A stretch of 64,000 bases of DNA from Gastranaerophilus sp944325835 (lineage in GTDB: Bacteria > Cyanobacteriota > Vampirovibrionia > Gastranaerophilales > Gastranaerophilaceae): assembly GCA_963931575.1 (NCBI GenBank), contig OZ007029.1, forward strand, positions 992,001-1,056,000. Direction: 5' to 3'. The notes beneath the pieces are model-generated. The model was not told where the DNA came from. It was given only the letters and a program-made list of their open reading frames with translations, and did no database searches. Positions within the stretch are counted from its first letter, which is position 1; each line of letters opens with the position of its first letter. Positions 26,504 to 35,408 of the stretch are shown here, piece by piece. The translations under genes were made by a program, and so were the position numbers.

Positions 26504-28291
26504 ATGATTTTAGACAGAGTTAACAACCCGCAGGATTTGAAAATTTTAGAAATGTCAGAGCTTTCAGCGCTGGCAGATGAAATGAGAGAGATTATTATAA
26601 AAAAAGTAAACACAACAGGCGGCCACTTCGGCCCTAATCTGGGTATTATAGAAGCAACGATTGCAATGCATTATGTATTTAATTCACCTGTAGATAAAAT
26701 CGTCTTTGACGTTTCGCACCAGTGCTACCCGCACAAAATCCTCACAGGCAGAAAAGAAGGTTTCACAAACCCTGAAAAATATTTAACCTACACCGGCTAC
26801 ACAGCCCCGGAAGAAAGCCCTCACGACTTATTCAAGGTAGGGCACACCTCAACTTCCGTAAGCTTAGCCTGCGGAGTTGCAAAAGCCAGAGATTTAAGAG
26901 ATGAAAAATATAACGTAATCGCACTCATCGGTGACGGCTCTCTTACCGGCGGCGAAGCACTTGAAGGTTTAAATAACGCGGCAGTTCTCGGCGGAAACCT
27001 GATTATTATCGTAAACGATAACGATATGTCTATTGCCGAAAACCACGGCGGGATTTATTCAAACCTTAAACTTTTGCGTGAAACAAAAGGTCAGGCAGAA
27101 CAAAACTTCTTCAAGACAATGGGCTTTGAATACCACTATATCGACGAAGGCAACAACGTTGAAAAAGTTATTGAAACGCTCCAAAAGGTTAAAGATACAG
27201 ACCATCCGGTTATCGTTCATTTGAAAACAATAAAAGGCCACGGCTGCGCTGCTGCGGAAGCTAACAAAGAAGTTTTCCACTGGATTATTCCGGGAACACT
27301 TGATACTAAAGGGAACTACACACCTCCTTCTGAAGCCGCTGTAGAAGATTATAATTCAATAACCAAAGACTTCATCCTTGAAAAAGCGAAAAAAGATAAA
27401 AATTTAATAGTAGTAAACCCTGCAACCCCGGGGGTTCACGGTTTTACGCCTGATTTCAGAGCAAAACTCGGCAGACAGTATGTTGATACCGGTATTGCGG
27501 AAGAACATGCGGTTGCTTTCTCCTCGGCACTCGCCAAAAACGGCGCAAAACCAATCCTTGCAATAATGACATCATTTGTTCAAAGAACTTATGACCAGTT
27601 ATCACAGGATCTTGCGCTAAACAACTCACCGCTTACAATGCTTGTTTACTGGGGCGGACTTTCCGGTGCCGATGCAACCCACCTCGGCTCTTTCGACATC
27701 CCGTTAATCTGCAATATTCCAAACATCGTCTACCTTGCTCCGACGAACAAGGAAGAATACCTTGCGATGCTTGAATGGTCGTACGAACAAAATGACTATC
27801 CGGTAGCAATCAGAGTTCCTGTAGAACCACTGAACAGTTGCGGCACAGAAGACAAAACCGATTACTCAAAAATCAATAAGTCAAAAGTTCTTGAAAAAGG
27901 AGAAAAAGTCGCGATTTTAGGACTCGGAAGCTTCGCGGGCAAAGCTAAAGAAGTAAAAGAAGCACTTAAACAAAACACCGGTATTAATGCAACACTTATA
28001 AATCCGGTTTATATTTCAGGCGTTGATGAAGAACTTCTTGAAAGCCTCAAAGCTGACCACAGCATTGTTGTAACACTTGAAGATGGAATTCTGGACGGTG
28101 GGTTCGGCGAAAAAGTCGCAAGATTCTATGGCAATTCAGATATGAAAGTTCTGAATTTCGGCGGCAAGAAAGAATTCACGGACAGAATACCACTTGAAGA
28201 ACTTTATAAACGCTACCACCTCACAACAGATTTAATAGTCTGTGATATCAAAAGTGCATTAAATATGGAGAAGATTCATGTACACAATTAA
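26504..28291 (+). CDS. dxs: 1-deoxy-D-xylulose-5-phosphate synthase-like protein
   Basis: This 595-aa thiamine-diphosphate enzyme has GGHFGPNLGIIEATIAMHYVF, FDVSHQCYPHKILTGR, KVGHTSTSVS and the cofactor motif GDGSLTGGEALEGLNNAA. The transketolase pyrimidine domain (GIAEEHAVAFSSALA) and C-terminal domain follow. It is a divergent DXS type (canonical WDVGHQAYPHK is changed to FDVSHQCYPHK), so a related ThDP synthase activity cannot be excluded. Since dxr and ispA are also in the window, an MEP-pathway role is the simplest reading. AAGGAG precedes the ATG. The stop overlaps merR by 14 nt. Confidence 0.75.
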   Translation: MILDRVNNPQDLKILEMSELSALADEMREIIIKKVNTTGGHFGPNLGIIEATIAMHYVFNSPVDKIVFDVSHQCYPHKILTGRKEGFTNPEKYLTYTGYTAPEESPHDLFKVGHTSTSVSLACGVAKARDLRDEKYNVIALIGDGSLTGGEALEGLNNAAVLGGNLIIIVNDNDMSIAENHGGIYSNLKLLRETKGQAEQNFFKTMGFEYHYIDEGNNVEKVIETLQKVKDTDHPVIVHLKTIKGHGCAAAEANKEVFHWIIPGTLDTKGNYTPPSEAAVEDYNSITKDFILEKAKKDKNLIVVNPATPGVHGFTPDFRAKLGRQYVDTGIAEEHAVAFSSALAKNGAKPILAIMTSFVQRTYDQLSQDLALNNSPLTMLVYWGGLSGADATHLGSFDIPLICNIPNIVYLAPTNKEEYLAMLEWSYEQNDYPVAIRVPVEPLNSCGTEDKTDYSKINKSKVLEKGEKVAILGLGSFAGKAKEVKEALKQNTGINATLINPVYISGVDEELLESLKADHSIVVTLEDGILDGGFGEKVARFYGNSDMKVLNFGGKKEFTDRIPLEELYKRYHLTTDLIVCDIKSALNMEKIHVHN

Positions 28292-28694
28292 AGAAGTTGC
28301 AGAAAAAATGGAGGTTTCCGAACATACGCTCAGGTTCTGGGCAAAATCAGGATTTTTCCCGTTCGTTAAACGCAACGAAAATAATATCCGCCAATTTTCG
28401 GACAATGACCTTGAATGGGTTCGGATTGTTAAATGCCTCCGCTCGGTCGGCACAGAAAATAAAGCTATAAAAAAATACATAGATCTCTGTATAAAAGGGG
28501 ATTCCACAATTTCGGAGCGCTACCAGATAATTCTTGATACAAAAGAAAAAGCTCTGCAGCAAATGGAAGAACTAAAACAACAACTTGCGGTTTTGGATTA
28601 CAAAGAAAACTTCTATAAAAATCTTATAAAAAACAACCTGCAAGACAGCTGGAATCCGATGAATAAGATAAATCTACAAGACGCGGCGGTTTAA
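28278..28694 (+). CDS. MerR-family transcriptional regulator
   Basis: This 138-aa protein has an N-terminal winged helix (YTIKEVAEKMEVSEHTLRFWAKSGFFPFV), MerR-style wing residues (NNIRQFSDNDLEWVRIVKCL) and a C-terminal dimerisation coiled coil (residues 85-115). No metal-binding Cys is evident. It overlaps the dxs-like gene by 14 nt and shares its transcript, so it may respond to a signal linked to that pathway. Confidence 0.88.
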   Translation: MYTIKEVAEKMEVSEHTLRFWAKSGFFPFVKRNENNIRQFSDNDLEWVRIVKCLRSVGTENKAIKKYIDLCIKGDSTISERYQIILDTKEKALQQMEELKQQLAVLDYKENFYKNLIKNNLQDSWNPMNKINLQDAAV

Positions 28695-28710
28695 CCGCCC
28701 GTCTTTTTTA
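28680..28710 (+). terminator. Terminator after merR
   Basis: GACG/CGTC and GGCGG/CCGCC stems flank a TTTAA loop, with one bulged C, followed by T6. The hairpin includes the merR stop codon. Confidence 0.8.
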
Positions 28711-29517
28711 TAAATAACATTTAGGTTCCTGACCCGAAACCGCCGCATACAGTTCGACATATTTCTTTGCAGGGCTGGAATCAATTTTTGTCAACAGAAC
28801 TTCTTCGACCTGAAAATATCCGACATCCCCGGACATTTCAACATCAATACGAATAGGTTTTCTCTCACCATGGTGAATTCCGATACGATTAATTGCGTTT
28901 GCACTGTATTTATGAATATCGCCAACCCGCGGAGTCGTATTTATCGCCATAGGAATACGCGCACGCCCCTTGGTCATATCGCAGCCGTCCGCAATAAGAA
29001 TTATTCCCGCCTCAATAGAATGAATTTTTCTTGTAGACATGTGCCCGACAATTGCTTCTGTTGCAAGCGATTTAATAATTACGCGTTTATGAAGATTATC
29101 CGGAAAAACATGCTGCAAAGTTCTTTCAATAATAGGCTGCGCAATAATAACGGACATTTCTTCGTGCCCCTGACGCCCTATTGCCATTCCCAAATCGTGC
29201 ATTAAGGCAGCAAGAATGACCGCGCACATACTATCTTCAAAAGTTCCGATTTCTTCTTTCTCAAGAGAAGTTTTAATACCGGCATCCTGAAGTAGATTGA
29301 GCATTTTAATAGCATTCCCCGCAACCTGACGCATGTGAACCGGCCCGTGATCGTTAAATCCCAGACGTTTTATAGAAACATTATTGGCATAATCCTGAAG
29401 TTCTTGTAATTCCTCATCCGCAAAAAGATATTCCACTAACTTTACACAGTTAGGGTAGTTTTGCAATCTTTTCAGGATTTTTGTTTCAATAGAAATTTCT
29501 TTAACTGATTTCATCAT
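28708..29517 (-). CDS. HD-domain phosphohydrolase
   Basis: This 269-aa protein has a metal-binding HD fold: FNDHGPVHMRQVAGNAIKML (first His), ALMHDLGMAIGRQGHEEMS (His-Asp and a following His) and IADGCDMTKGR (late Asp). It resembles a stand-alone HD hydrolase of nucleotides or phosphates; the substrate is unknown. Two ATGs are adjacent; the second (29514) has TATGTT ending 6 nt upstream and no Shine-Dalgarno exists for either. It is convergent with merR. Confidence 0.75.
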   Translation of the reverse strand: MMKSVKEISIETKILKRLQNYPNCVKLVEYLFADEELQELQDYANNVSIKRLGFNDHGPVHMRQVAGNAIKMLNLLQDAGIKTSLEKEEIGTFEDSMCAVILAALMHDLGMAIGRQGHEEMSVIIAQPIIERTLQHVFPDNLHKRVIIKSLATEAIVGHMSTRKIHSIEAGIILIADGCDMTKGRARIPMAINTTPRVGDIHKYSANAINRIGIHHGERKPIRIDVEMSGDVGYFQVEEVLLTKIDSSPAKKYVELYAAVSGQEPKCYL

Positions 29518-29603
29518 AACAACATACCATTTAGTTACTTATCTATTAATATAATAACGCATAAATCCCTATTTGAAAAGTGTCCAGAGATAAAATGGGG
29601 CGC

Positions 29604-29885
29604 TTAATTTTTCTTACCGCAGGCAGCTTTAAAGCCTGTATAAATGCCGGCGCCGGAAGCAATAATACCATTTATTATTAATGAATTTTTAGTAGGTGAT
29701 TTAGTAAAATGTAACTTTCGCGAAACTAAATCCAAACCGACGCCAAAGGCAAACCACGCACCTGCAGTAGCAGCACCGCTTTGAAGTGATTTTGGAGTAT
29801 TATGCAACGCACCGCCGTTTGTCTTATTTCCGGCAGCACAAAAGTTTATATGCGGGGTAAAAATGTTTATATTTTGAACTTTCAT
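29604..29885 (-). CDS. Small hypothetical protein with hydrophobic segments
   Basis: This 93-aa protein starts MKVQNINIFTPHINFCAAG, a shape similar to the INPV/SFG N-termini elsewhere in the window. Two glycine-rich hydrophobic stretches follow (GAATAGAWFAFGVGLDL and LIINGIIASGAGIYTGF), which may be short membrane hairpins. No function is recognised. A clear TTGACA-N18-TAATAC promoter ends 6 nt before the ATG and there is no Shine-Dalgarno sequence. Confidence 0.6.
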   Translation of the reverse strand: MKVQNINIFTPHINFCAAGNKTNGGALHNTPKSLQSGAATAGAWFAFGVGLDLVSRKLHFTKSPTKNSLIINGIIASGAGIYTGFKAACGKKN

Positions 29886-29891
29886 ACTGAT

Positions 29892-29921
29892 GTATTATTA
29901 TCCGTAAAAGGAAAATGTCAA
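29892..29921 (-). promoter_or_regulatory. Promoter abutting the 29885 ATG (leaderless candidate)
   Basis: TTGACA (29921-29916), an 18-nt spacer, TAATAC (29897-29892), then ATCAGT and the ATG. This is one of the best-formed promoters of this type in the window. Confidence 0.6.
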
Positions 29922-29989
29922 GCAAATTTATGTTTTAGAAAAATTTAAAACGATATAGCAAAAAATAAATTTTCCGGTTTTAAGTCAGT

Positions 29990-30454
29990 ATGAAAATACC
30001 TGACGTTTTAATATACAATCCCCGCGGAACAAATTTGTACTCAATGGTTAATACAAAAGAGAATAAAGTCATCGGAAGAATGATTGCGTATCCAACGATT
30101 AACCGCGATCTTTATATTTCTGAATTGACGATTTTACGTAATCAACGGGAAGGATTCGGAACAAAATTTTTGGATTTTGCCAAATCATTATACGGTGAGC
30201 TGGGATGCGAAGGAAAGGTCGTTTTGGATGCAAGTACTACGCCTTATGATCCTCATAACCCACCGCACATTTTTTATAGGAAAAACGGTTTCACATCAGA
30301 TGACAAAAAAATGTTAAAGAAAATTGATAAATATATTAAAAAAGGGAAACAACTGGATTATCAATCAACACCCGTAACCCGAATGTACTACCCGCCGGAT
30401 ACCCCGCCGGCAAAGCCCAATTTTCTGCAACTATTAAAAAATTTATTTCAATAA
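29990..30454 (+). CDS. GNAT-like acetyltransferase (tentative)
   Basis: This 154-aa protein has a region resembling GNAT motif A, LYISELTILRNQREGFGTKFLDFAK, where R-xx-G-x-G would hold the acetyl-CoA pyrophosphate. VVLDASTTPY...IFYRKNGF matches the later strand and the Y-xx-x-GF ending. The C-terminal part is basic and proline-rich (YYPPDTPPAKP). Substrate unknown. No Shine-Dalgarno sequence is present. Confidence 0.55.
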   Translation: MKIPDVLIYNPRGTNLYSMVNTKENKVIGRMIAYPTINRDLYISELTILRNQREGFGTKFLDFAKSLYGELGCEGKVVLDASTTPYDPHNPPHIFYRKNGFTSDDKKMLKKIDKYIKKGKQLDYQSTPVTRMYYPPDTPPAKPNFLQLLKNLFQ

Positions 30455-30533
30455 ATAATGGGCATGAGCTATCTTCAGGCGAACCTTCAATATCATCCAA
30501 TAAGTATTCAAAGAATAATTCTTATTATTTTTA

Positions 30534-30542
30534 TGCTATTAT
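30534..30542 (+). promoter_or_regulatory. Extended -10 box 6 nt before the YaaC-like ATG (leaderless candidate)
   Basis: TGC-TATTAT followed by TAACCT and the ATG at 30549. No Shine-Dalgarno sequence. Confidence 0.55.
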
Positions 30543-30548
30543 TAACCT

Positions 30549-31718
30549 ATGAATAATGATAAAGATTATGAATATTATGTAGCAGATAATGTAAAAGAAT
30601 TATTACAAATTCGTATAAAACGATTACAAGATGAAGAAATCTGTAGAAGAGTTTTAAAGGGTAAGGCTAACACTGAGAAAATTCAAGATGAGATTATAGA
30701 AAAAAAGGCTAAAGGTCTCTCATCTGCAATAAAATCAAGTCTCGGCTTTTGGCAACAAGAAACAACTAATTTAAATTCTTGGATATTATCAAGGTATTAT
30801 GCTTTATTGCAAATTACAATTGCAGAACAAGTGTCTGATTTAAACAATAAAAAAGACTTGTTACAAATACAAAAAGCAACCGCATATGGGCATGGATTAA
30901 ATACTATACTAATAGATGAAAATGACATTAGCACTTTTTCAATATATTTAAGAACTACGGGATATTTTAAGACATACTTAGAACATCTTGGCTATAAAAA
31001 CACTAAATATTTATTAGAAATAAGCCCAAGCAGAATGACTGAAAAAATTGAAGAAAATAAAGATAACGTAATTTCATTATTTGATTTATTCAGAAGATTA
31101 CCTGAACTTGCAGAATACATAAAAGAATACCTTGGTTTACCACCACTATCTTTTCATATTGGACATTCAATAAAAAATGATTTAATTGCAGAACAAATTG
31201 TAAATAAAGAAGTAGAAGAGGGTAAATTTCCTAGACCAATTTTTGAAGCTCGTGTAAAAGGAGAAACATACATCGATTTTTATACAACCGAATATAATAC
31301 TGAAACAATGCAAAAATTAATACCAATATTGAGCAATATTGTTTTTGTTGAAGCAAAAGATGATTATGACAAAGATAAATATATTGGACTTTTAAAACAT
31401 AAGTCTGAACATTGGCAAGATGAATTTCCAACTCATAAAAGTTCATATTGCGGTTCTTCTTATATTGTACCTGTTATGGAAGAAATAAATGATATTATCG
31501 CAATACATTTTCTTATATTGTACGGATTAAGTATTATTGTACGATATTATCCAAATTTGTGGTATGAAATTGAAAGAGGTAAATATTCTTACCTAACACC
31601 TATGTTGGAACATTATCTAATTATATTCGATAATACTGTTCCTCAAATAATGTTGAGTAAAATAACAGGGAAAAGAATTCATACTACAACTCCTGACAGT
31701 CTTTTCGCTCCAATGTAG
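30549..31718 (+). CDS. YaaC-like protein, AT-rich, probably acquired
   Basis: This 389-aa protein has features I associate with YaaC-like proteins: an aromatic YYALLQITIAEQ segment where HEPN-like helices would lie, and a C-terminal helix IHFLILYGLSIIVRYYPNLW. Function is unknown. The gene is clearly more AT-rich than its neighbours and uses many ATA, AAA and TTA codons, which suggests horizontal transfer. It lies between the GNAT-like gene and tandem copies of the tmRNA 3' end, a frequent integration site. No integrase is visible. Confidence 0.5.
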   Translation: MNNDKDYEYYVADNVKELLQIRIKRLQDEEICRRVLKGKANTEKIQDEIIEKKAKGLSSAIKSSLGFWQQETTNLNSWILSRYYALLQITIAEQVSDLNNKKDLLQIQKATAYGHGLNTILIDENDISTFSIYLRTTGYFKTYLEHLGYKNTKYLLEISPSRMTEKIEENKDNVISLFDLFRRLPELAEYIKEYLGLPPLSFHIGHSIKNDLIAEQIVNKEVEEGKFPRPIFEARVKGETYIDFYTTEYNTETMQKLIPILSNIVFVEAKDDYDKDKYIGLLKHKSEHWQDEFPTHKSSYCGSSYIVPVMEEINDIIAIHFLILYGLSIIVRYYPNLWYEIERGKYSYLTPMLEHYLIIFDNTVPQIMLSKITGKRIHTTTPDSLFAPM

Positions 31719-31820
31719 CATAAAGAAGATAATTGAATGTATATTTTTCCGTAAATTATATTTTAATCACAACTGCGAACCCATTTGCGAAGCAGTAAGG
31801 ATTCGTCTTATACTTATTTA

Positions 31821-32160
31821 GTGGAGATGTGGCGGGAGGGTCTTGGTCGCTCGCCTTTAACGGCAATTACGTGATTTGCTGCGGTGGTTTCACTCCTTGC
31901 AAATCACTCCAGCCTCAGCTCGCTCCCGCTCGAACCACGAGACAAGGCTCCGCCTTGTGCGGGTTCTTAATTTCATAATCAATTCAATAATCTGGAGATG
32001 GCGGGAGGGTCTTGGTCGCTCGCCTTTAACGGCAATTACGTGATTTGCTGCGGTGTTTTTACTCCTCGCAAATCACTCCAGCCTCAGCTCGCTCCCGCTC
32101 GAACCCGGGGACAAGGCTCCGCCTTGTGCGGGTTCTTAATTCCATAATCAATTCAATAAA
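31821..32160. repeat. Two 169-bp tandem repeats carrying copies of the tmRNA 3' end
   Basis: Copy 1 (about 31821-31991) and copy 2 (31992-32160) are about 95% alike. Each begins with GGAGATG(T)GGCGGGAG, the sequence found again at 32162 in the tmRNA 3' end, so the spacing is 169 bp each time. The body includes GGTCTTGGTCGCTCGCC and GACAAGGCTCCGCCTTG. They look like repeated attachment-site scars next to ssrA. No gene is seen in this stretch. Confidence 0.8.
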
Positions 32161-32161
32161 C

Positions 32162-32556
32162 TGGAGATGGCGGGAGTCGAACCCGCGTCCAAAATGGATC
32201 CAAACAAATCTCTACGTGCTTAGATTTTAATTCATCTCAAAATACATAGGATAAAATCACTACCATCTGTATTCCAAAGCTATTTTTGCAGAATAGCTAA
32301 CTTCCAACGGCTATCTTGATATGTCTACCGTCATCAACATACTGCGTCTTGCATAATTGTCCCGCAATTCCGGCAAGCTGGGAACTACGAGAGGCTAAAC
32401 TGCTATATCTTAAGCAGCTACTGCGTATCTTCCGAATGCAGCTCTAGCATCTACAGTGTTGTTTGCACTTATTTTTTCGCTTGTTGATAACCGGGAACAG
32501 CACCCGGACACGCAACCTGTTTCAATCAATCATCCTGTCAAATCCAGAACATCCCC
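32162..32556 (-). ncRNA. ssrA: tmRNA (transfer-messenger RNA)
   Basis: The minus-strand 5' end GGGGATGTTCTGGATTTGAC and 3' end GGGTTCGACTCCCGCCATCT are classic tmRNA termini; GGGGATG pairs with CATCTCC to form the acceptor stem. CCA is not encoded. tmRNA with SmpB rescues stalled ribosomes and tags the nascent chain for proteolysis. The length, about 395 nt, is normal for a one-piece tmRNA. Confidence 0.95.
32410..32466 (-). other. tmRNA proteolysis tag reading frame
   Basis: The resume frame encodes ANNTVDARAAFGRYAVAA followed by TAA. The ANN-x-V start resembles cyanobacterial tags and the AVAA end fits ClpXP/ClpAP recognition. The resume codon is inferred from the ANN match. Confidence 0.8.
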
Positions 32557-32719
32557 GTATTTAATTGTTAATGTGCTTAATACCATTTTAACATACTCCA
32601 AAGCATTTTCAAGCGTCCATGTTAAAATTTATTAAAAAAATATGATATTTCAGCAAAAATTTTTCTTTACAAACCTTACATACCCGTACGACAAGTTAGT
32701 GAAATGATATTAATTATAT

Positions 32720-34300
32720 ATGTCAATTAATCCAGTAAACGTCAAACCTGATTCAATAAACAATTACAGTTTTGCCCGCCGTTTCACAAGAGGTATGGGG
32801 ACAGGTGCAATGCTTCCTTTGATTGCACTTGAATGCTTCGTTACAGGTGGAAGAACAATTCAGGCATACCAGCGCGGAGGCTTTGATGAGGCCCGTGAAA
32901 GATTTACCGAAGAAGCTATCGGGGCTGCTTTCTGGTTCGCCGGCGTCAAAGTCTTTAACAGAATGAATGACTGGATTGGTAAAAAAGCCCTCAAGCTTGT
33001 CGATACAAACTTTGACGTTGGCCGCGACCGCGTTAGAAACCCTCTTGCCAACTATCTTAAAGATAAAGGTAAAGGCATCAGCGATAAAACTATCGGTAAA
33101 TTTAAACTTGCAAAAGTCAGCGCAAGCATTATTCTGGCTAACATTCTGGTTGGTCTTGTCGTACCTAAAATTAACCAGGGAATTACTCTGAAACTCCACG
33201 ATAAAAGAGAAGAGAAAAAAGCCGCTAAAGGAAATCAAAACAGGACTGGTGAAGATTACTTCCAGTTCTCAATGAATAACTTCGCGAACAGAAAATCCGA
33301 CAAAAATAAAGACCTTTCGTTCGGTATGTCCGCTCAAGGAATGCTTTCTCTTGCAAACCACTTTGAAAATGATAATATTTACCAACTTCTATCTACCGAC
33401 GTTGGTATCGCCGGCGGCCGTGCAATCAGCTCCAGAAATGAACACGAAAGAACAGAAGTTCTTTTCCGTGATTTATCGTCAATTTATTTCTATATGTTCA
33501 GTATTCCAAACATTCACTCCTGGCTGAACTGGCTGGAGGACGGTAAAAAAACACGCCTTGACCCGATTGCCTCCAAACAGGTTACGGAACAGTTGAAACT
33601 TGCATACGGAAACAACAAAAACGGACTAACGCCGCAGGAATTTAAAAAGCTGGCTCTGGGCGATGACACCAACCTTGGCTGGATGAATAAAGAACTTGAC
33701 TCTAAATTCAACAAAGACGGCATCATAAAACTTGATGACCTGCTTGAACAAATAAAGAAAATTTCACAACTTGACGCCGGACAAATTGATACTCTAACCC
33801 GACGGGCAAAAACAATGTCAACATTACAGCCGCAAATGGAAGGGGTAAGTATTCTGACAAAAGCACAGGTTGAAGACGTATTCCGCGGCGGTGCACTGAA
33901 CATGCCGGAATTTCTCAATAATCTTTACGGGTTATCGTCAAATAATGATATGTTCGGCAAATCCACTACCTACAAGCATCAGGATCCTTACAGATTTGTT
34001 TCCAACGAAGAACTTAAAGCCCTGAAAGATGATATAATTACATATATTGATAAAATCATCAAAAAGGCTGAACGCACCGGCAAAAATATTACTATTGAAA
34101 CGATAGAAAAGGCTGATAAAATTAACTTTGCTAAAAACGGCTTCAACAGAGGCATAGGTTTTGCGGTATCAGCACTCTTCCTTTCAACGCTTATCCCTAA
34201 AATGCAATACTGGATTACAAAACAACTTACCGGCAAAGATACCTTCCCTGGTATGACTGACTATAGCGACGAAAAAAATGCAAAAAATAAAAACCAGTAG
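32720..34300 (+). CDS. Membrane-associated hypothetical protein with INPV N-terminus
   Basis: This 526-aa protein begins MSINPVNVKPDSINNYSFARR, sharing the INPV...SF opening with two other unrelated proteins here. Hydrophobic stretches lie near residues 32-47, 66-80, 133-155 and 478-498 (GIGFAVSALFLSTLIP), so it probably sits in a membrane. DSKFNKDGIIKLDDLLEQI near residue 330 looks like a lone EF-hand-type loop. No family is recognised. There is no Shine-Dalgarno sequence; TGA-TATTAA ends 6 nt before the ATG. Confidence 0.7.
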   Translation: MSINPVNVKPDSINNYSFARRFTRGMGTGAMLPLIALECFVTGGRTIQAYQRGGFDEARERFTEEAIGAAFWFAGVKVFNRMNDWIGKKALKLVDTNFDVGRDRVRNPLANYLKDKGKGISDKTIGKFKLAKVSASIILANILVGLVVPKINQGITLKLHDKREEKKAAKGNQNRTGEDYFQFSMNNFANRKSDKNKDLSFGMSAQGMLSLANHFENDNIYQLLSTDVGIAGGRAISSRNEHERTEVLFRDLSSIYFYMFSIPNIHSWLNWLEDGKKTRLDPIASKQVTEQLKLAYGNNKNGLTPQEFKKLALGDDTNLGWMNKELDSKFNKDGIIKLDDLLEQIKKISQLDAGQIDTLTRRAKTMSTLQPQMEGVSILTKAQVEDVFRGGALNMPEFLNNLYGLSSNNDMFGKSTTYKHQDPYRFVSNEELKALKDDIITYIDKIIKKAERTGKNITIETIEKADKINFAKNGFNRGIGFAVSALFLSTLIPKMQYWITKQLTGKDTFPGMTDYSDEKNAKNKNQ

Positions 34301-34365
34301 AAAAATATATTATTGCGTTTAGTTTTTATGCTAAAATATTTTCTATTAAGATTGGAGAATTTGCT

Positions 34366-35388
34366 ATGGACAGTTTAAAAATTTATCTGGATAAGGACAT
34401 TAACAGGGATTTAATAAAAAGTAAAAAGATTGCGGTTATAGGGTTCGGCTCACAGGGTTACGGGCAGTCTATGAACCTTAGAGATTCCGGCTGTGACGTT
34501 ATTCTGGGTCTAAGATCGGGCGGAAATTCCGATAAAAAAGCCCGAAATTACGGTTTTAAGACTACAACAATTGCTGATGCCGTAAAATCCGCGGATATTA
34601 TACAAATTTTAATTCCTGATGAGTTGCAGGCTGAAGTTTATAAAAAAGAAATTCTGCCAAATCTCAGAGCAGGTCAATATTTAATGTTCTCACACGGGTT
34701 TAATATCCATTTCAAACGGATTGTGGCACCGGAGGACGTAAACGTTATAATGGTTGCGCCCAAAGGCCCGGGGCACACTGTCAGAAGCGAATACGAAGCA
34801 GGCAGAGGCGTTCCTTCACTAATTGCGGTTTATCAGGATGTAACAGGTGATTCAAAAGAAGTAGCGCTGTCTTATGCGTCTGCAATCGGTGCGGGCAGAG
34901 CCGGAATTTTGGAAACTGATTTCAAAGAAGAAACAGAAACCGATTTATTCGGCGAACAGGCAGTAATCTGCGGCGGTGTAAGTGCACTTATCAAAACAGG
35001 TTTTGAAGTGCTGACAGAAGCCGGCTATTCACCTTATATGGCATATTTTGAAGTCCTGCACGAAATGAAATTAATCGTTGATCTTATAAATCAGGGCGGG
35101 CTTGCAGATATGAGATATTCAATTTCAAATACCGCAGAATACGGCGATATGACCCGCGGGCCAAAAGTTATTGATGAACACGTTAAGAATTCTATGAGAG
35201 AAATTTTAAAAGATATACAATCCGGCAGCTTTGCAGATGAATTTTTAAACGAAATGGAAAGCGGAGCTAAAAAGTTTCAGGAACTGCGCAGCGCAAACCG
35301 CAGCCACGAAATAGAAAAAGTCGGCGAAACCATTCGTTCAACATTCGTCTGGAACAACGATAGAATTATTGACAGAAATAAGAATTAA
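34366..35388 (+). CDS. ilvC: Ketol-acid reductoisomerase (class I)
   Basis: IlvC converts acetohydroxy acids to dihydroxy acids with NADPH and Mg, the step before IlvD. The 340-aa protein has the dinucleotide motif GFGSQGYGQSMNLRDSG, KGPGHTVRSEYEAGRGVPSL and DLFGEQAVICGG with metal-binding acids. Length fits the short class I form. GGAG lies upstream of the ATG. A YhaM-like gene follows 20 nt later on the same strand. Confidence 0.96.
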   Translation: MDSLKIYLDKDINRDLIKSKKIAVIGFGSQGYGQSMNLRDSGCDVILGLRSGGNSDKKARNYGFKTTTIADAVKSADIIQILIPDELQAEVYKKEILPNLRAGQYLMFSHGFNIHFKRIVAPEDVNVIMVAPKGPGHTVRSEYEAGRGVPSLIAVYQDVTGDSKEVALSYASAIGAGRAGILETDFKEETETDLFGEQAVICGGVSALIKTGFEVLTEAGYSPYMAYFEVLHEMKLIVDLINQGGLADMRYSISNTAEYGDMTRGPKVIDEHVKNSMREILKDIQSGSFADEFLNEMESGAKKFQELRSANRSHEIEKVGETIRSTFVWNNDRIIDRNKN

Positions 35389-35408
35389 GAATTAAGAATT
35401 GAGGAAAA

